A DNA stretch of 64,000 nucleotides from Bacillus pseudomycoides (GTDB lineage Bacteria; Bacillota; Bacilli; Bacillales; Bacillaceae_G): positions 74,997-138,996 of the forward strand of contig NZ_NUQE01000019.1 in assembly GCF_002582035.1 (NCBI RefSeq). Direction: 5' to 3'. Shown piece by piece: positions 52,068 to 60,882 of this stretch; position 1 is the first letter of the stretch; each line of letters opens with the position of its first letter. The translations under genes and the position numbers were made by a program. The notes below the pieces were generated by a model. It worked only from the letters and a program-made list of their open reading frames with translations, was not told where the DNA came from and did not search any database.

Positions 52068-52130
52068 ATGTCATATAAATCTTTTAAATTTTATATAACA
52101 ATATAGAGAAAAAAAGAAAAAATAGCTATA

Positions 52131-52277
52131 ATAAAGTGAAACTTCCATTATTAGGGGTTTTTCCATCCTCCAATAATGGTGAATCGAGCTTTTACGGGCA
52201 GTTATACCCCACCTATCTTCTTCGCTTCTCTCTGACTCTTGGAGTGGGGGTCTTACTGCCCGTTAATGCGGGATAAA
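52131..52277 (+). mobile_element. bcr1 repeat, near full length
   Basis: 147 bp between ATAAA boundaries. Hairpin I reads CCATTATT with AATAATGG, changed on both arms. The long stem is intact. It occupies the 385-bp gap before the HemAT-like gene. Confidence 0.9.
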
Positions 52278-52292
52278 TAAAATGAAAAACAT

Positions 52293-52306
52293 TGTAAACG
52301 CTTTAT
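52293..52306. promoter_or_regulatory. cre-like (CcpA) site
   Basis: TGTAAACGCTTTAT fits the cre consensus TGWAARCGYTTWNW at every position. It lies between two bcr1 copies, 100 bp before the HemAT-like gene. CcpA control is only a prediction. Confidence 0.45.
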
Positions 52307-52386
52307 AAGGTAAAACTTCTATCAACAAGGGGTTCTGCCTTTAAATTTTGAGGTAAGGGCTTATTGTCTAGAGATAGCGGGATAAA
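52305..52386 (+). repeat. bcr1 repeat, degenerate deleted copy
   Basis: 82 bp from ATAAGGTAAAACTTCTATCAA to AGATAGCGGGATAAA. It ends 20 bp before the start codon of the HemAT-like gene. Confidence 0.7.
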
Positions 52387-52406
52387 TATATACAGGGGGA
52401 ACAATC

Positions 52407-53711
52407 ATGCTAAATATTTTTAAAAAGGACGGTAGTCAAACAAACGAAAGAAGCTTAAAAGAACAAAGTAAAAATAAAACAGTAACATTTCTTGTACCAA
52501 TGGATTCTGATTTAGCAGCACAGATGGACATGCTGCACGTAACAAAAGAGGATTTACAGGTTGTAAAAGTGCTACAACCTTTTATTTATGAACAACTTGA
52601 TTGGATTACAAAAAAATTCTATGAAAATATTACAAAACAACCACACCTCATAAATATCATCGAAAAATATAGTTCAGTTCAAAAATTACAACAAACATTA
52701 AAGAAACATATTGAGCAATTATTTAGCGGTGATATTGATGAGGAGTTTATTCAACGTCGTGTTCAAATTGCACGAAAACATGTAAAAATTGGGTTACATA
52801 GAAAATGGTATACTTCTGCATACCAAGAATTATTTCGTTCAATCATTAAAATTCTAGAAGAAAAATTTACAAAACTCGAAGACTTCACCTGCGCTGTTCA
52901 CGTACTAAACAAACTCTTTTCACTCGAGCAAGAACTTGTTTTAACAGCTTACGAACAAGAATATGAAGTAATTCGAAAAGAGCATGAACAAGAAAAAGAA
53001 ATTGCCCAAATGACAATCACCCATATCGCTCAAGAACTTGCTGTTGTATCAGAAGAAACAGGCGCTTCTATTCAGCAATTAACAACACAATCAGAGAACA
53101 TTATTGATATCGCAAAAACGGGTACATCGTTAGCAATACAATCAGAACAAAAAGCAACCCAAGGAAAACAGCAGCTTCATGTTCAAAATCAACGAATGGA
53201 AAGCATGAAAGGCAGCATGCAAACAATTATTGAAGATACACAAGAACTACTGGTTATTTCGAAAAAAATTAACGAAATTATTGATATTGTAAAATCGATT
53301 GCTGATCAAACAAATTTACTTGCTTTAAATGCAGCGATTGAATCTGCACGTGCTGGCGAATTTGGAAAAGGATTTGCCGTAGTAGCAGGAGAAATCCGCA
53401 AACTATCCGAGCAAACAAAAGAGTCCATTTCAAATGTGACGAAGCTTGTTGAAAAAACAAATGAACAAATTACACACGTTTCATCTTCTGTTGAACAAAT
53501 TAATAGTCTTGTCTCTGAGGGAACAAATAGTATGAATGAAACTGATAACTATTTCGAAGAAATTGTAAAAGATATGTTTAACTCAAAAGAGCAGAATCAA
53601 AAAATTGAAAATGAACTTGAATTAATTACTCATGTTATAAAAGCAATTGAAGATGCTTCTGCAAAAATGGCTCTAACAGCTGATAGTTTAATGTCCGAAT
53701 TAAACCGATAA
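52407..53711 (+). CDS. Globin-coupled chemoreceptor (HemAT-like)
   Basis: 434-residue soluble methyl-accepting chemotaxis protein. An N-terminal protoglobin domain (about 30-185) carries the probable proximal heme ligand His125 ([10 protein letters not shown]), matching His123 of B. subtilis HemAT. A coiled-coil signalling domain follows, with the conserved tip [20 protein letters not shown] at about 300-316. No membrane segments. It would sense O2 through heme and signal to CheA for aerotaxis. Leader contains two bcr1 copies and a cre-like site. Ribosome binding site AGGGGGA. Confidence 0.92.
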   Translation: MLNIFKKDGSQTNERSLKEQSKNKTVTFLVPMDSDLAAQMDMLHVTKEDLQVVKVLQPFIYEQLDWITKKFYENITKQPHLINIIEKYSSVQKLQQTLKKHIEQLFSGDIDEEFIQRRVQIARKHVKIGLHRKWYTSAYQELFRSIIKILEEKFTKLEDFTCAVHVLNKLFSLEQELVLTAYEQEYEVIRKEHEQEKEIAQMTITHIAQELAVVSEETGASIQQLTTQSENIIDIAKTGTSLAIQSEQKATQGKQQLHVQNQRMESMKGSMQTIIEDTQELLVISKKINEIIDIVKSIADQTNLLALNAAIESARAGEFGKGFAVVAGEIRKLSEQTKESISNVTKLVEKTNEQITHVSSSVEQINSLVSEGTNSMNETDNYFEEIVKDMFNSKEQNQKIENELELITHVIKAIEDASAKMALTADSLMSELNR

Positions 53712-53748
53712 GTACAACTCCAAAAAAGACCTACATTATACAATAATG

Positions 53749-53776
53749 AAAAAAGAATCCTACTTAAAGGATTCTT
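53749..53776. terminator. Bidirectional terminator after the HemAT-like gene
   Basis: AAAAGAATCC/GGATTCTTTT stem; T-runs on both strands. Confidence 0.85.
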
Positions 53777-55102
53777 TTATTTTTTAAAAAACAGCTTTTG
53801 ACAATATTGATATACTATATATACCCCATAGCTTTGCAATATCAATAAACTAGGGACTAGTATGCTATCATATACAATACGCGTATTCATAAGTCTTGCA
53901 AATAAATAACCTACTATAATGAATAGAAGCAGCATATAACTTCCATTTCCCGGTTTTTGAAATAGAAGATGTAACATAGCAATTGCTACAAATATTGTAA
54001 TCATTATATATATAAGGTACCCACCCTTTATAAGAGTGTTTTTTATTTCTTGTTTCTGTAAGTTCCCTAAACTCATTTGAATAGAGGAAAACCCCTCCAT
54101 CTCTATTTCTTTCAACTTTTTATTTATAAAATCCACAGTATACTCTTTTTTCTCCCGTTCTGTTGTTTTTTCATTTCCACCTACTAATACAGATTGAACA
54201 TACCGATCATTTGTAAATGTAGATTGTAAACTACTTGATTTTGCCAATGCGTAACTTACTCCATAATGGACACCATAAAATATAACGCATACACCTACTA
54301 TTTTAAAAAGCATTTTTTTTCGTTCTGTACTTTGCAAAACTTCCACCACTACAAGGTACATAACAAGGACTATAATCAAAAATAAACCTAATGGACGAAT
54401 TATATTACTAAAAGCAAATAAAAAAGCGGCCACTCCCCACATATACGAGTGACTTAAACCCTTATGTATAAGTAAGTAGCATGCAAAATAAAATAAACAC
54501 GTTGCTAAATGTTCATTTGTCAACACAGAACAAAGTACAATATTAGGAATATATACAGCATACAACATAGCCGCAATTCGGCCGCATTCTTCATGAAATA
54601 GCGTAGAAGCAAGCTTGTAAATAAAAAAAGCTGTAGCCCCGCAATATAAGATATTGCATATCTTTAATACAAACATTGCATCTCCAAAAAGACGAATAAA
54701 AAAGGATTCGTACATAATAAAAGGTGATTGTACAAGAGCTTCTATCCCGCTAAAACTAGTATTTCCTTGCCCAATTTGCTTAGCGGCCTCATACATCATC
54801 TTCGCGTCACCTTCAAGTGGGGCTCCCATCGACACAATTGCTAGAAAACGAAGTACTACAGTACTTGAAATAAGAAAAAGAATAAATTGTTTACTCGTAA
54901 ATCGATATTGTAAAATAGATGTAGTCAGCAAAATTAAAATGATACAAACACCTAATACAATCACTAAACCGGTAGAGTTTATATCAAAAATATTGCTTAC
55001 CTCTTCAAAAAAATACCAAAATGAATATAAAAAAAAGAGGAACATGAGTCCAACTACTATCTTGTTAAATAAAGAATGAAAGCCTATCTGTACATTACTC
55101 AT
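53777..55102 (-). CDS. GT-C type membrane glycosyltransferase-like protein, paralogue A
   Basis: 441-residue protein with 10-12 hydrophobic segments. The first external loop has GAPLEGDAKMMYEAAKQIGQG, with Asp99 in the place of the catalytic acid of GT39/ArnT-type GT-C enzymes that use polyprenyl-phosphate sugars. It is clearly related along its length to the protein at 60883-62328 (both share GDAKMMYEAA/SDFAIMYNSA and NIIRPLG/DIMRPLG). The start is uncertain: ATG at 55102 is 17 bases from GAGGTG; a GTG at 55120 is an alternative. The donor and acceptor are unknown; decoration of a wall glycan from outside is plausible. Confidence 0.78.
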   Translation of the reverse strand: MSNVQIGFHSLFNKIVVGLMFLFFLYSFWYFFEEVSNIFDINSTGLVIVLGVCIILILLTTSILQYRFTSKQFILFLISSTVVLRFLAIVSMGAPLEGDAKMMYEAAKQIGQGNTSFSGIEALVQSPFIMYESFFIRLFGDAMFVLKICNILYCGATAFFIYKLASTLFHEECGRIAAMLYAVYIPNIVLCSVLTNEHLATCLFYFACYLLIHKGLSHSYMWGVAAFLFAFSNIIRPLGLFLIIVLVMYLVVVEVLQSTERKKMLFKIVGVCVIFYGVHYGVSYALAKSSSLQSTFTNDRYVQSVLVGGNEKTTEREKKEYTVDFINKKLKEIEMEGFSSIQMSLGNLQKQEIKNTLIKGGYLIYIMITIFVAIAMLHLLFQKPGNGSYMLLLFIIVGYLFARLMNTRIVYDSILVPSLLILQSYGVYIVYQYCQKLFFKK

Positions 55103-55290
55103 AATTCTATTGTATGGCACCTCTTTTTCCCTTTATTAAAGGGTATCTATTCCCTTTAACTTTATATTTTTAACAAAATGATTTTATCACGAATAAAAGG
55201 AGTGCTGGTAGCCTATTTCTATGACAAAGCTAATAACATCACATATTCTCCTTGCAATGTAAGCGAAATCTCTTTTACACTACAATCTAG

Positions 55291-55376
55291 ATAGAGTGAA
55301 ATTTCTGTTCATTAATGATTATACATAATGAACAGAACAAATCGAGTTCTTATGGGAATCATTAAGCCAAAATAAA
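55291..55376 (+). repeat. Very degenerate bcr1-like copy
   Basis: ATAGAGTGAAATTTCTGTTCA ... ATCGAGTTCTTATGGG ... AATAAA. The primary sequence is far from the consensus, but hairpin I persists as a perfect 11-bp stem, TCTGTTCATTA/TAATGAACAGA. It lies just before the thioesterase gene. Confidence 0.5.
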
Positions 55377-55390
55377 TAGGAGTAGATAAT

Positions 55391-55903
55391 ATGGAAAAGA
55401 AATTTATGAGAGAATCTAAGGCGATAAAAACAACACGTGTTTTTCCGAATGACCTAAACAACCATCAAACATTATTTGGCGGAAAATTATTAGCGGAAAT
55501 TGACAGCATCGCTTCTATTGCAGCTGCACGTCATTGCCGTAAGCACTGTGTGACAGCTTCTATCGATTCTGTTGACTTTTTAACACCAATTCATCAAACT
55601 GATTCTGTTTGCTATGAAGCATTCGTTTGTTATACAGGAAGATCTTCTATGGAGGTATTCGTAAAAGTCGTTGCAGAGGATTTATTAGGTGGCGAACGCC
55701 GTATTGCTGCTACTTGCTTCATTACTTTCGTGGCATTAGAGAACGGAAAACCATCCTCTGTACCAGGTGTAATTGCTGAAACAGAAGAAGAACACTGGTT
55801 ATATAATACAGGTACAGAACGTGCAGAAAAACGAAAACTGAACCGACTAAAAAGTAAAGAGATGGCAGAAGTACTAACAATTCAAAAACCGTGGAATGCA
55901 TAA
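55391..55903 (+). CDS. Acyl-CoA thioesterase (hotdog fold, YkhA-like)
   Basis: 170-residue hotdog-fold thioesterase of the YciA/BACH group. Motifs: NHHQTLFGGKLLAEIDSIASIAAARHCRK (about 22-50; Asp as catalytic acid) and VDFLTPIHQTDSVCYEAFVCYTGRSSMEV (about 59-87). It hydrolyses medium- to long-chain acyl-CoA in the cytosol. B. subtilis YkhA is the nearest named relative; the physiological substrate is unknown. Monocistronic with a TAGGAG site, a degenerate bcr1-like leader and a strong terminator. Confidence 0.9.
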   Translation: MEKKFMRESKAIKTTRVFPNDLNNHQTLFGGKLLAEIDSIASIAAARHCRKHCVTASIDSVDFLTPIHQTDSVCYEAFVCYTGRSSMEVFVKVVAEDLLGGERRIAATCFITFVALENGKPSSVPGVIAETEEEHWLYNTGTERAEKRKLNRLKSKEMAEVLTIQKPWNA

Positions 55904-55908
55904 TTAAA

Positions 55909-55942
55909 GAAACCACCATCCTCTATTAGGATGGTGGTTTCT
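55909..55942 (+). terminator. Thioesterase gene terminator
   Basis: GAAACCACCATCCT/AGGATGGTGGTTTC perfect stem. Confidence 0.88.
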
Positions 55943-56168
55943 CATACTTCTTCTTAATCTTTAATATGACATTTAAAATCCGTTTTCATCAATGATTATT
56001 TCCATAAGTTGCTTTACAAAGTTTACGCGCGTTACACTGATAAAGTTAGCTATGGCTTTTTTAAAAAAATTTGCTCACAACATAAAATAAATCGTATAAT
56101 TACCAAATGTGTAATAGATAAAACACGAATCATATACTCCATAAAATTATGTATAGAAGGATCTAGTT

Positions 56169-57623
56169 ATGCAAAAATCACTATTTAAAAACATTTTGTA
56201 TAAGATTGCACTGAATATCTTTAACATTATTCTCCCCTTACTCGTTGGACCATACGCTTACCGAGCGCTTGGAGCACAATCAATGGGAACTGTTAACTTT
56301 GCTGATACGATTTTTAATTACTTCTTCATTTTTGCTGTATTTGGTATTTATCAATATGGATTACGAGAAATGAGCTTAGTAAAAAATGATAAAAAAAAGG
56401 TAAGTCAACTTTTCACAAACCTTTACCTTATTAATTTAATGACAAGCTTATTTGCTCTTTCAACGTTTTTAATATTTAGTTACATCGGCTATGGCAATGA
56501 AAAAATATTCCCGGTATTAGTTATTTTTGGATTTAACTTCATTTCGAATATGTTCTACGTAGAATGGGTAAATGAGGCTCATGAAAACTATGATTTTATT
56601 GCTATAAAAACTATTTGTGTTAGATTAACTTACGTTGTGCTATTATTTATAATCGTTCATAATGCAAATGACTATAAACAATATGCAGCACTATTAGCTC
56701 TTTCAACATTTTTAAATCATTTTACTAGCTTTATATACATTAAGCGGAAAATAAAATTTGATTTCTCTAATATTACAATCGTTCCGCACTTAAAACCATT
56801 ACTAGCAATTGTTATTTTCTCAAATACAAGCGTCTTATATACACAATTAGACCGTTTCTTACTTGGAGAATATTTAGGTGCAGAATCTGTGGCATTCTAT
56901 GTAATGGCCTTTCAAATGATGACCATTATTAATACACTAATGATCAGCGTAATTCAAGTTACCATTCCAAGACTATCCTATTTATCAGGAAATGCTAATG
57001 AAAAAGAGTATGAAACATTATTAAATAAGATTTCAAAAGTGTACTTTATTACACTCTTCCCTGCTGCTGTTGGCCTCATTTTAATTTCTCATGCTGCCGT
57101 TGTTATTTACGGCGGATCCGAATTTGCATCTGCTGGGAATGCATTATCTATTTTTTCTCTATATATGGTTTCCTTAGGAATCGAGTCAATTCTATCGAAC
57201 CAAATTATTTATGTGAAGAAGAAAGAACATATTTTAGTTCGTTTTTTATTTATATGCGGTTTCACAAACCTTGCATTAGATATTTCATTAATTATCTTTC
57301 ATGTCTTCACACCAGCAACTGCTATTTTCACAACAACAATTGCAAACTGCTTATTGATTGTTTTGGAATATACGTATGTAAAGAAGAAATTAAAAGTAAA
57401 TTACACATTGTTTGATATGAGTAAATTAAAATATTTACTTTACTCATTAACCTTTATTCCATTAACATTTATTGTAAAGATGTATTTCAAAAACACGCTA
57501 TCATTTGCTGTTATCACAATTGCAGTAAATATATTTGCTTACGCTCTTATCTTATTAATAACAAAAGATGAAATTCTCTTTATGTTTTTAAATAAAATAA
57601 AATTAAAGTTTAAAAAAGCGTAA
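56169..57623 (+). CDS. Polysaccharide flippase (Wzx/MOP family)
   Basis: 484-residue membrane protein with 12-14 hydrophobic segments of the polysaccharide transport (PST/MOP) family. The N-terminus FNIILPLLVGPYAYRALGAQSMGTVNFADTIFNYFFIFAVFGIYQYGLREM is typical of Wzx proteins that flip undecaprenyl-linked oligosaccharides. It is followed 76 bp later by a GT2 gene on the same strand, with a hairpin-poor spacer, so they likely form one operon. The transported repeat unit is not known. Ribosome binding site AGAAGGA. Confidence 0.9.
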   Translation: MQKSLFKNILYKIALNIFNIILPLLVGPYAYRALGAQSMGTVNFADTIFNYFFIFAVFGIYQYGLREMSLVKNDKKKVSQLFTNLYLINLMTSLFALSTFLIFSYIGYGNEKIFPVLVIFGFNFISNMFYVEWVNEAHENYDFIAIKTICVRLTYVVLLFIIVHNANDYKQYAALLALSTFLNHFTSFIYIKRKIKFDFSNITIVPHLKPLLAIVIFSNTSVLYTQLDRFLLGEYLGAESVAFYVMAFQMMTIINTLMISVIQVTIPRLSYLSGNANEKEYETLLNKISKVYFITLFPAAVGLILISHAAVVIYGGSEFASAGNALSIFSLYMVSLGIESILSNQIIYVKKKEHILVRFLFICGFTNLALDISLIIFHVFTPATAIFTTTIANCLLIVLEYTYVKKKLKVNYTLFDMSKLKYLLYSLTFIPLTFIVKMYFKNTLSFAVITIAVNIFAYALILLITKDEILFMFLNKIKLKFKKA

Positions 57624-57698
57624 TACACATGAGGAAAGGATACTGCATCTTTTCCTCAATCCTCCTGCTAACGAAACTTCTTAAAGGAGCTGTTACGA

Positions 57699-58520
57699 TT
57701 GAAATTCTCTTTAATCATGGCCACTTGCGGCAGACGTGATGATATTATAGATTTACTAAAATCCCTAGAAAAACAAACATACAAAAACTTTGAACTCATC
57801 GTAGTCGATCAAAACGATATACCAATCTCTGATTTATTTGAAGATTATAAAGAAAAATTCTCAATCAACTATATATACACACCAATTAAAGGATTATCCC
57901 GTGCACGTAACACAGGATTAAAAGCAACTGACGGCGATATTATTGCTTTTCCAGATGACGATTGTATTTACGAAACAAATGTATTAGAAAACATCCAAGA
58001 AACATTTGAAAAAAATAAAGATATTCAGTTTATTTCTACCAATACAACAAATGTAGAAAAGACAGGCTCTTTAATACACGCACCAAAAACAGATATCATT
58101 TTAAATAACAAATATGGCTTCATGGGACCTTCCTTTGCACTATTCTTCACGAAACAATTTGTACAAGATGTAGGCACATTTGATGAAGGCTTAGGAGTTG
58201 GATCAGGGACGATTTACGGAGCGGGCGAGGAAACTGACTTCGTACTTCGTGGTATGAAAAATGGATATACAGGTTTATTTAAGCACGACCTTTTCGTATA
58301 TCATCCAGTAAAAGAAGAAGTCATTAATGAGCAATCATTGAAAAGAGCAATTTCCTATGCTGGAGGTTTCGGCAGAGTCATTCGCTTACATTATGGATTC
58401 CCTTACTTTTTACGTGCCATTGCTGCTGCTACATTCCGTACGATACAAAACATCTCTAACGATAAACGAAAATTCCATGTAAATCGCTTAAAAGGTATTG
58501 TCAGAGGGTACTTTAAATAA
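57699..58520 (+). CDS. Glycosyltransferase family 2
   Basis: 273-residue GT-A fold transferase. N-terminal FSLIMATCGRRDDIIDLLKSLEKQTYKNFELIVVDQND is the GT2 nucleotide-binding start; the metal-binding DDD is at 86-88 (AFPDDDCIYE). GEETDFVLRGMKNGY matches the acceptor-side ED motif. Start is TTG at 57699, firmly supported by AAAGGAG eight bases upstream and absence of an alternative. Downstream of the flippase in a likely operon. The TAA stop overlaps the ATAAA of a bcr1 copy. Transferred sugar unknown. Confidence 0.9.
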   Translation: MKFSLIMATCGRRDDIIDLLKSLEKQTYKNFELIVVDQNDIPISDLFEDYKEKFSINYIYTPIKGLSRARNTGLKATDGDIIAFPDDDCIYETNVLENIQETFEKNKDIQFISTNTTNVEKTGSLIHAPKTDIILNNKYGFMGPSFALFFTKQFVQDVGTFDEGLGVGSGTIYGAGEETDFVLRGMKNGYTGLFKHDLFVYHPVKEEVINEQSLKRAISYAGGFGRVIRLHYGFPYFLRAIAAATFRTIQNISNDKRKFHVNRLKGIVRGYFK

Positions 58521-58661
58521 AGTGAAACTTCCATCAGTGGGAAGTTTCTTCATCCCCACTGATGGAAAGCTCTCACCAATCGGGCGCATGCCAGCAGTTA
58601 GCCCCCACCTCTCTATCAATCTTGAGATGGAGGTCTTACTGCCCTAAAATAGCGGAATAAA
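58517..58661 (+). mobile_element. bcr1 repeat, near full length
   Basis: 145 bp starting with the ATAAA that contains the GT2 stop codon and ending AGCGGAATAAA. Hairpin I is canonical; the long stem has mismatches. Confidence 0.88.
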
Positions 58662-58704
58662 AGAAAAAGCAACTGTCCAATACAGGAACAGTTGCTTTTT
58701 CTTT
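58660..58704 (+). terminator. Terminator downstream of the GT2 gene
   Basis: AAAGAAAAAGCAACTGT/ACAGTTGCTTTTTCTTT long stem with T-rich tail. It follows the bcr1 copy immediately. Confidence 0.88.
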
Positions 58705-59127
58705 ATAGGGTTTTAACTTACAAAAAACAAGGGGATTTTTTATAATCTCTAAACAAGTGATGAATAAAATAATGACAATGTATCATCTTGGTATAAAGCA
58801 CGCATCATCGTATTTATCATTATATTTATTCATCTATACATTGTTTATACAACCTTGTTAATGAAAGTATATAATATATATAAGGGATCAACTATCGATT
58901 TTCCTTACAAAAAAATTACATTATTGCAAGGTAAATTACATCATTGTAAGATTAATCGATAGTTACAACAAGTCATATTCTTCTTTAGTACAAACATAAT
59001 TTTTCCCATAAAGTTACAGCTCCCATTCATACGGAATACGTGATAACTTAAAGATAAAAGATAGCTTTATATTTAAGAATTTAGTATCATGATTCAAGAT
59101 ACTATTTCAAACAGGGCGGAGGACACT
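58705..59127. other. Long AT-rich leader of the ABC-F gene
   Basis: About 420 bp without ORFs. It contains the 75-bp palindromic element at 58890-58964 and several TATAAT-like stretches (for example near 58868-58883). It ends with the GGCGGAGG ribosome binding site of the ABC-F gene. No terminator with T-tract was seen inside it. Confidence 0.45.
58890..58964. repeat. 75-bp imperfect palindrome with internal direct repeats
   Basis: Outer arms AACTATCGATTTTCCTTACAA and TTGTAAGATTAATCGATAGTT pair over 21 positions with three mismatches. Inside, AAATTACATTATTGCAAGG and AAATTACATCATTGTAAGA form a direct repeat. It lies about 165 bp before the ABC-F gene. Confidence 0.75.
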
Positions 59128-60687
59128 ATGAGCTTATTAACAGTTGAAAGCCTAGGTCATACCTTTGGCGATCGTACATTATTTAAAGATGTATCAATGC
59201 GTTTATTAGCAGGAGAACATGTTGGCTTAGTCGGCGCAAACGGCGTTGGTAAATCAACATTTATGAATATTATTACAGGACAACTTATTCATGATCAAGG
59301 GCGTGTAGAATGGACACCAGGCACGCACTACGGATATTTAGATCAGCATACAATTTTAACGCCTGGAAGAACTATTCGTGACGTATTAACAGATGCGTTC
59401 TTACCGTTATTTGAGAAAGAAAACGAGTTAAATGCAATTACTGAAAAAATGGCAACGGCATCACCAGAAGAATTAGAAGTACTACTTGAGCAGATGGCAG
59501 AAGCGCAAGATGCACTTGAAGCAGGCGGTTTCTATTTATTAGATATTAAAATTGAAGAAGCAGCACGCGGTCTTGGAATTGATGCAATTGGTTTAGATCG
59601 TGATGTTTCGGCATTAAGTGGTGGACAACGTACGAAAGTATTGCTTGCTAAACTATTACTTGAGCAGCCAGAAGTGCTATTACTCGATGAGCCGACTAAC
59701 TATTTAGACGTTGAACACATTCAATGGTTAGCAAACTATTTAAAGGAATATCCTCATGCGTTCCTTTTAATTTCCCATGATACAGAATTTATGAACAAAT
59801 GTGTCAATGTTATTTTCCATTTGGAATTCTCAAAAATGACACGCTACACAGCAACATATGAAAAGTTCTTAGAACTAGCAGAAATCAACAAAAATCAACA
59901 TTTACAAGCATATCAAAAACAACAAGAATTCATTAAACAGCAAGAAGATTTTATCGCACGAAATAAAGCGCGTTACTCAACAACAGGACGTGCAAAAAGC
60001 CGTCAAAAGCAGTTGGAGCGTATGGAGCGTATTGATCGCCCAGAAACTGCTATGAAACCTGAGTTTTCTTTTAAAGAGTGCCGTGCAAGCAGCCGCTTCG
60101 TCTTCGAAGGAGAAGGTGTAGAAATTGGCTATACACACCCTCTATTACCGAAATTAACAATGACAATTGAACGTGGTGAGAAAATTGCCATTGTTGGGTG
60201 TAATGGTGTCGGAAAATCAACATTACTCAAAACGATTCTTGGAAAAATTAAACCGCTAAGCGGAAAAACAAGTCTTGGTGATTTCTTAGAGCCAGCTTAT
60301 TTTGAACAAGAAGTAAAAGCAGAAAATATTACACCAATTGATGATGTATGGAATGCGTTCCCACACTTAGACCAACATCAAGTACGTGCAATGCTTGCGA
60401 AATGCGGTTTAAAAAATGAGCATATTTCTCGTCCATTGAGCCAACTAAGTGGTGGCGAGCAAGCAAAAGTTCGTTTATGCAAATTAATGGCAACAGAAAG
60501 TAACTGGCTATTATTTGATGAGCCAACAAATCACCTTGACGTAACAGCAAAAGAAGAATTACAGCGCGCTATGAAGGCATATAAAGGCACAATCGTTCTT
60601 GTTTGCCACGAACCAGACTTTTATGAAGGTTGGATTACAAAAGTTTGGAACGTAGAGGAATGGGCAGAAAAAGCTGTGCATCAATAA
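59128..60687 (+). CDS. ABC-F family ATPase (ribosome-associated type)
   Basis: 519-residue protein with two ABC domains and no membrane segment. Domain 1: Walker A GANGVGKST at 36-44, signature LSGGQRTKVLLA, Walker B LLLDEPTNYLD. Domain 2: GCNGVGKST near 352 and LSGGEQAKVRLCKL. Between them a basic/glutamine-rich linker (about 255-310) corresponds to the P-site tRNA interaction motif of ABC-F translation factors. It is closest to the YkpA/YbiT group, not evidently an antibiotic-resistance type. ATG at 59128 is chosen for its GGAGG site. It has an unusual palindromic leader. Confidence 0.92.
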   Translation: MSLLTVESLGHTFGDRTLFKDVSMRLLAGEHVGLVGANGVGKSTFMNIITGQLIHDQGRVEWTPGTHYGYLDQHTILTPGRTIRDVLTDAFLPLFEKENELNAITEKMATASPEELEVLLEQMAEAQDALEAGGFYLLDIKIEEAARGLGIDAIGLDRDVSALSGGQRTKVLLAKLLLEQPEVLLLDEPTNYLDVEHIQWLANYLKEYPHAFLLISHDTEFMNKCVNVIFHLEFSKMTRYTATYEKFLELAEINKNQHLQAYQKQQEFIKQQEDFIARNKARYSTTGRAKSRQKQLERMERIDRPETAMKPEFSFKECRASSRFVFEGEGVEIGYTHPLLPKLTMTIERGEKIAIVGCNGVGKSTLLKTILGKIKPLSGKTSLGDFLEPAYFEQEVKAENITPIDDVWNAFPHLDQHQVRAMLAKCGLKNEHISRPLSQLSGGEQAKVRLCKLMATESNWLLFDEPTNHLDVTAKEELQRAMKAYKGTIVLVCHEPDFYEGWITKVWNVEEWAEKAVHQ

Positions 60688-60701
60688 AAATATAAAAAAT
60701 A

Positions 60702-60736
60702 AAATATGCCTCTTGTCTCAGACAAGAGGCATATTT
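60702..60736 (+). terminator. ABC-F gene terminator
   Basis: AAATATGCCTCTTGTC-TCA-GACAAGAGGCATATTT perfect long stem. Confidence 0.88.
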
Positions 60737-60882
60737 CATTATTTCTTCGAAAAAAACATTTTACCTTGTTTAAAAAATTGTATTCTTATAAAGAATGTGC
60801 TTTATTCCCATCTAAATACATAAATTATTTTATTACTATACTTCATCTTCAAAATTAATAAAGACAAGGAGTGTAACAAACC

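Noticed and set aside
55425-55450. Second parS-like palindrome around AACACGTGTT in the thioesterase gene
   Set aside because: Only the central CACGTG is shared; the flanking TTT/AAA pattern of parS is absent, and the segment is coding.
2436-58661. Multiple ~150-bp repeats considered as a CRISPR array
   Set aside because: Copies are dispersed over 56 kb between genes, lack regular spacers and have internal hairpins; they match bcr1 instead.
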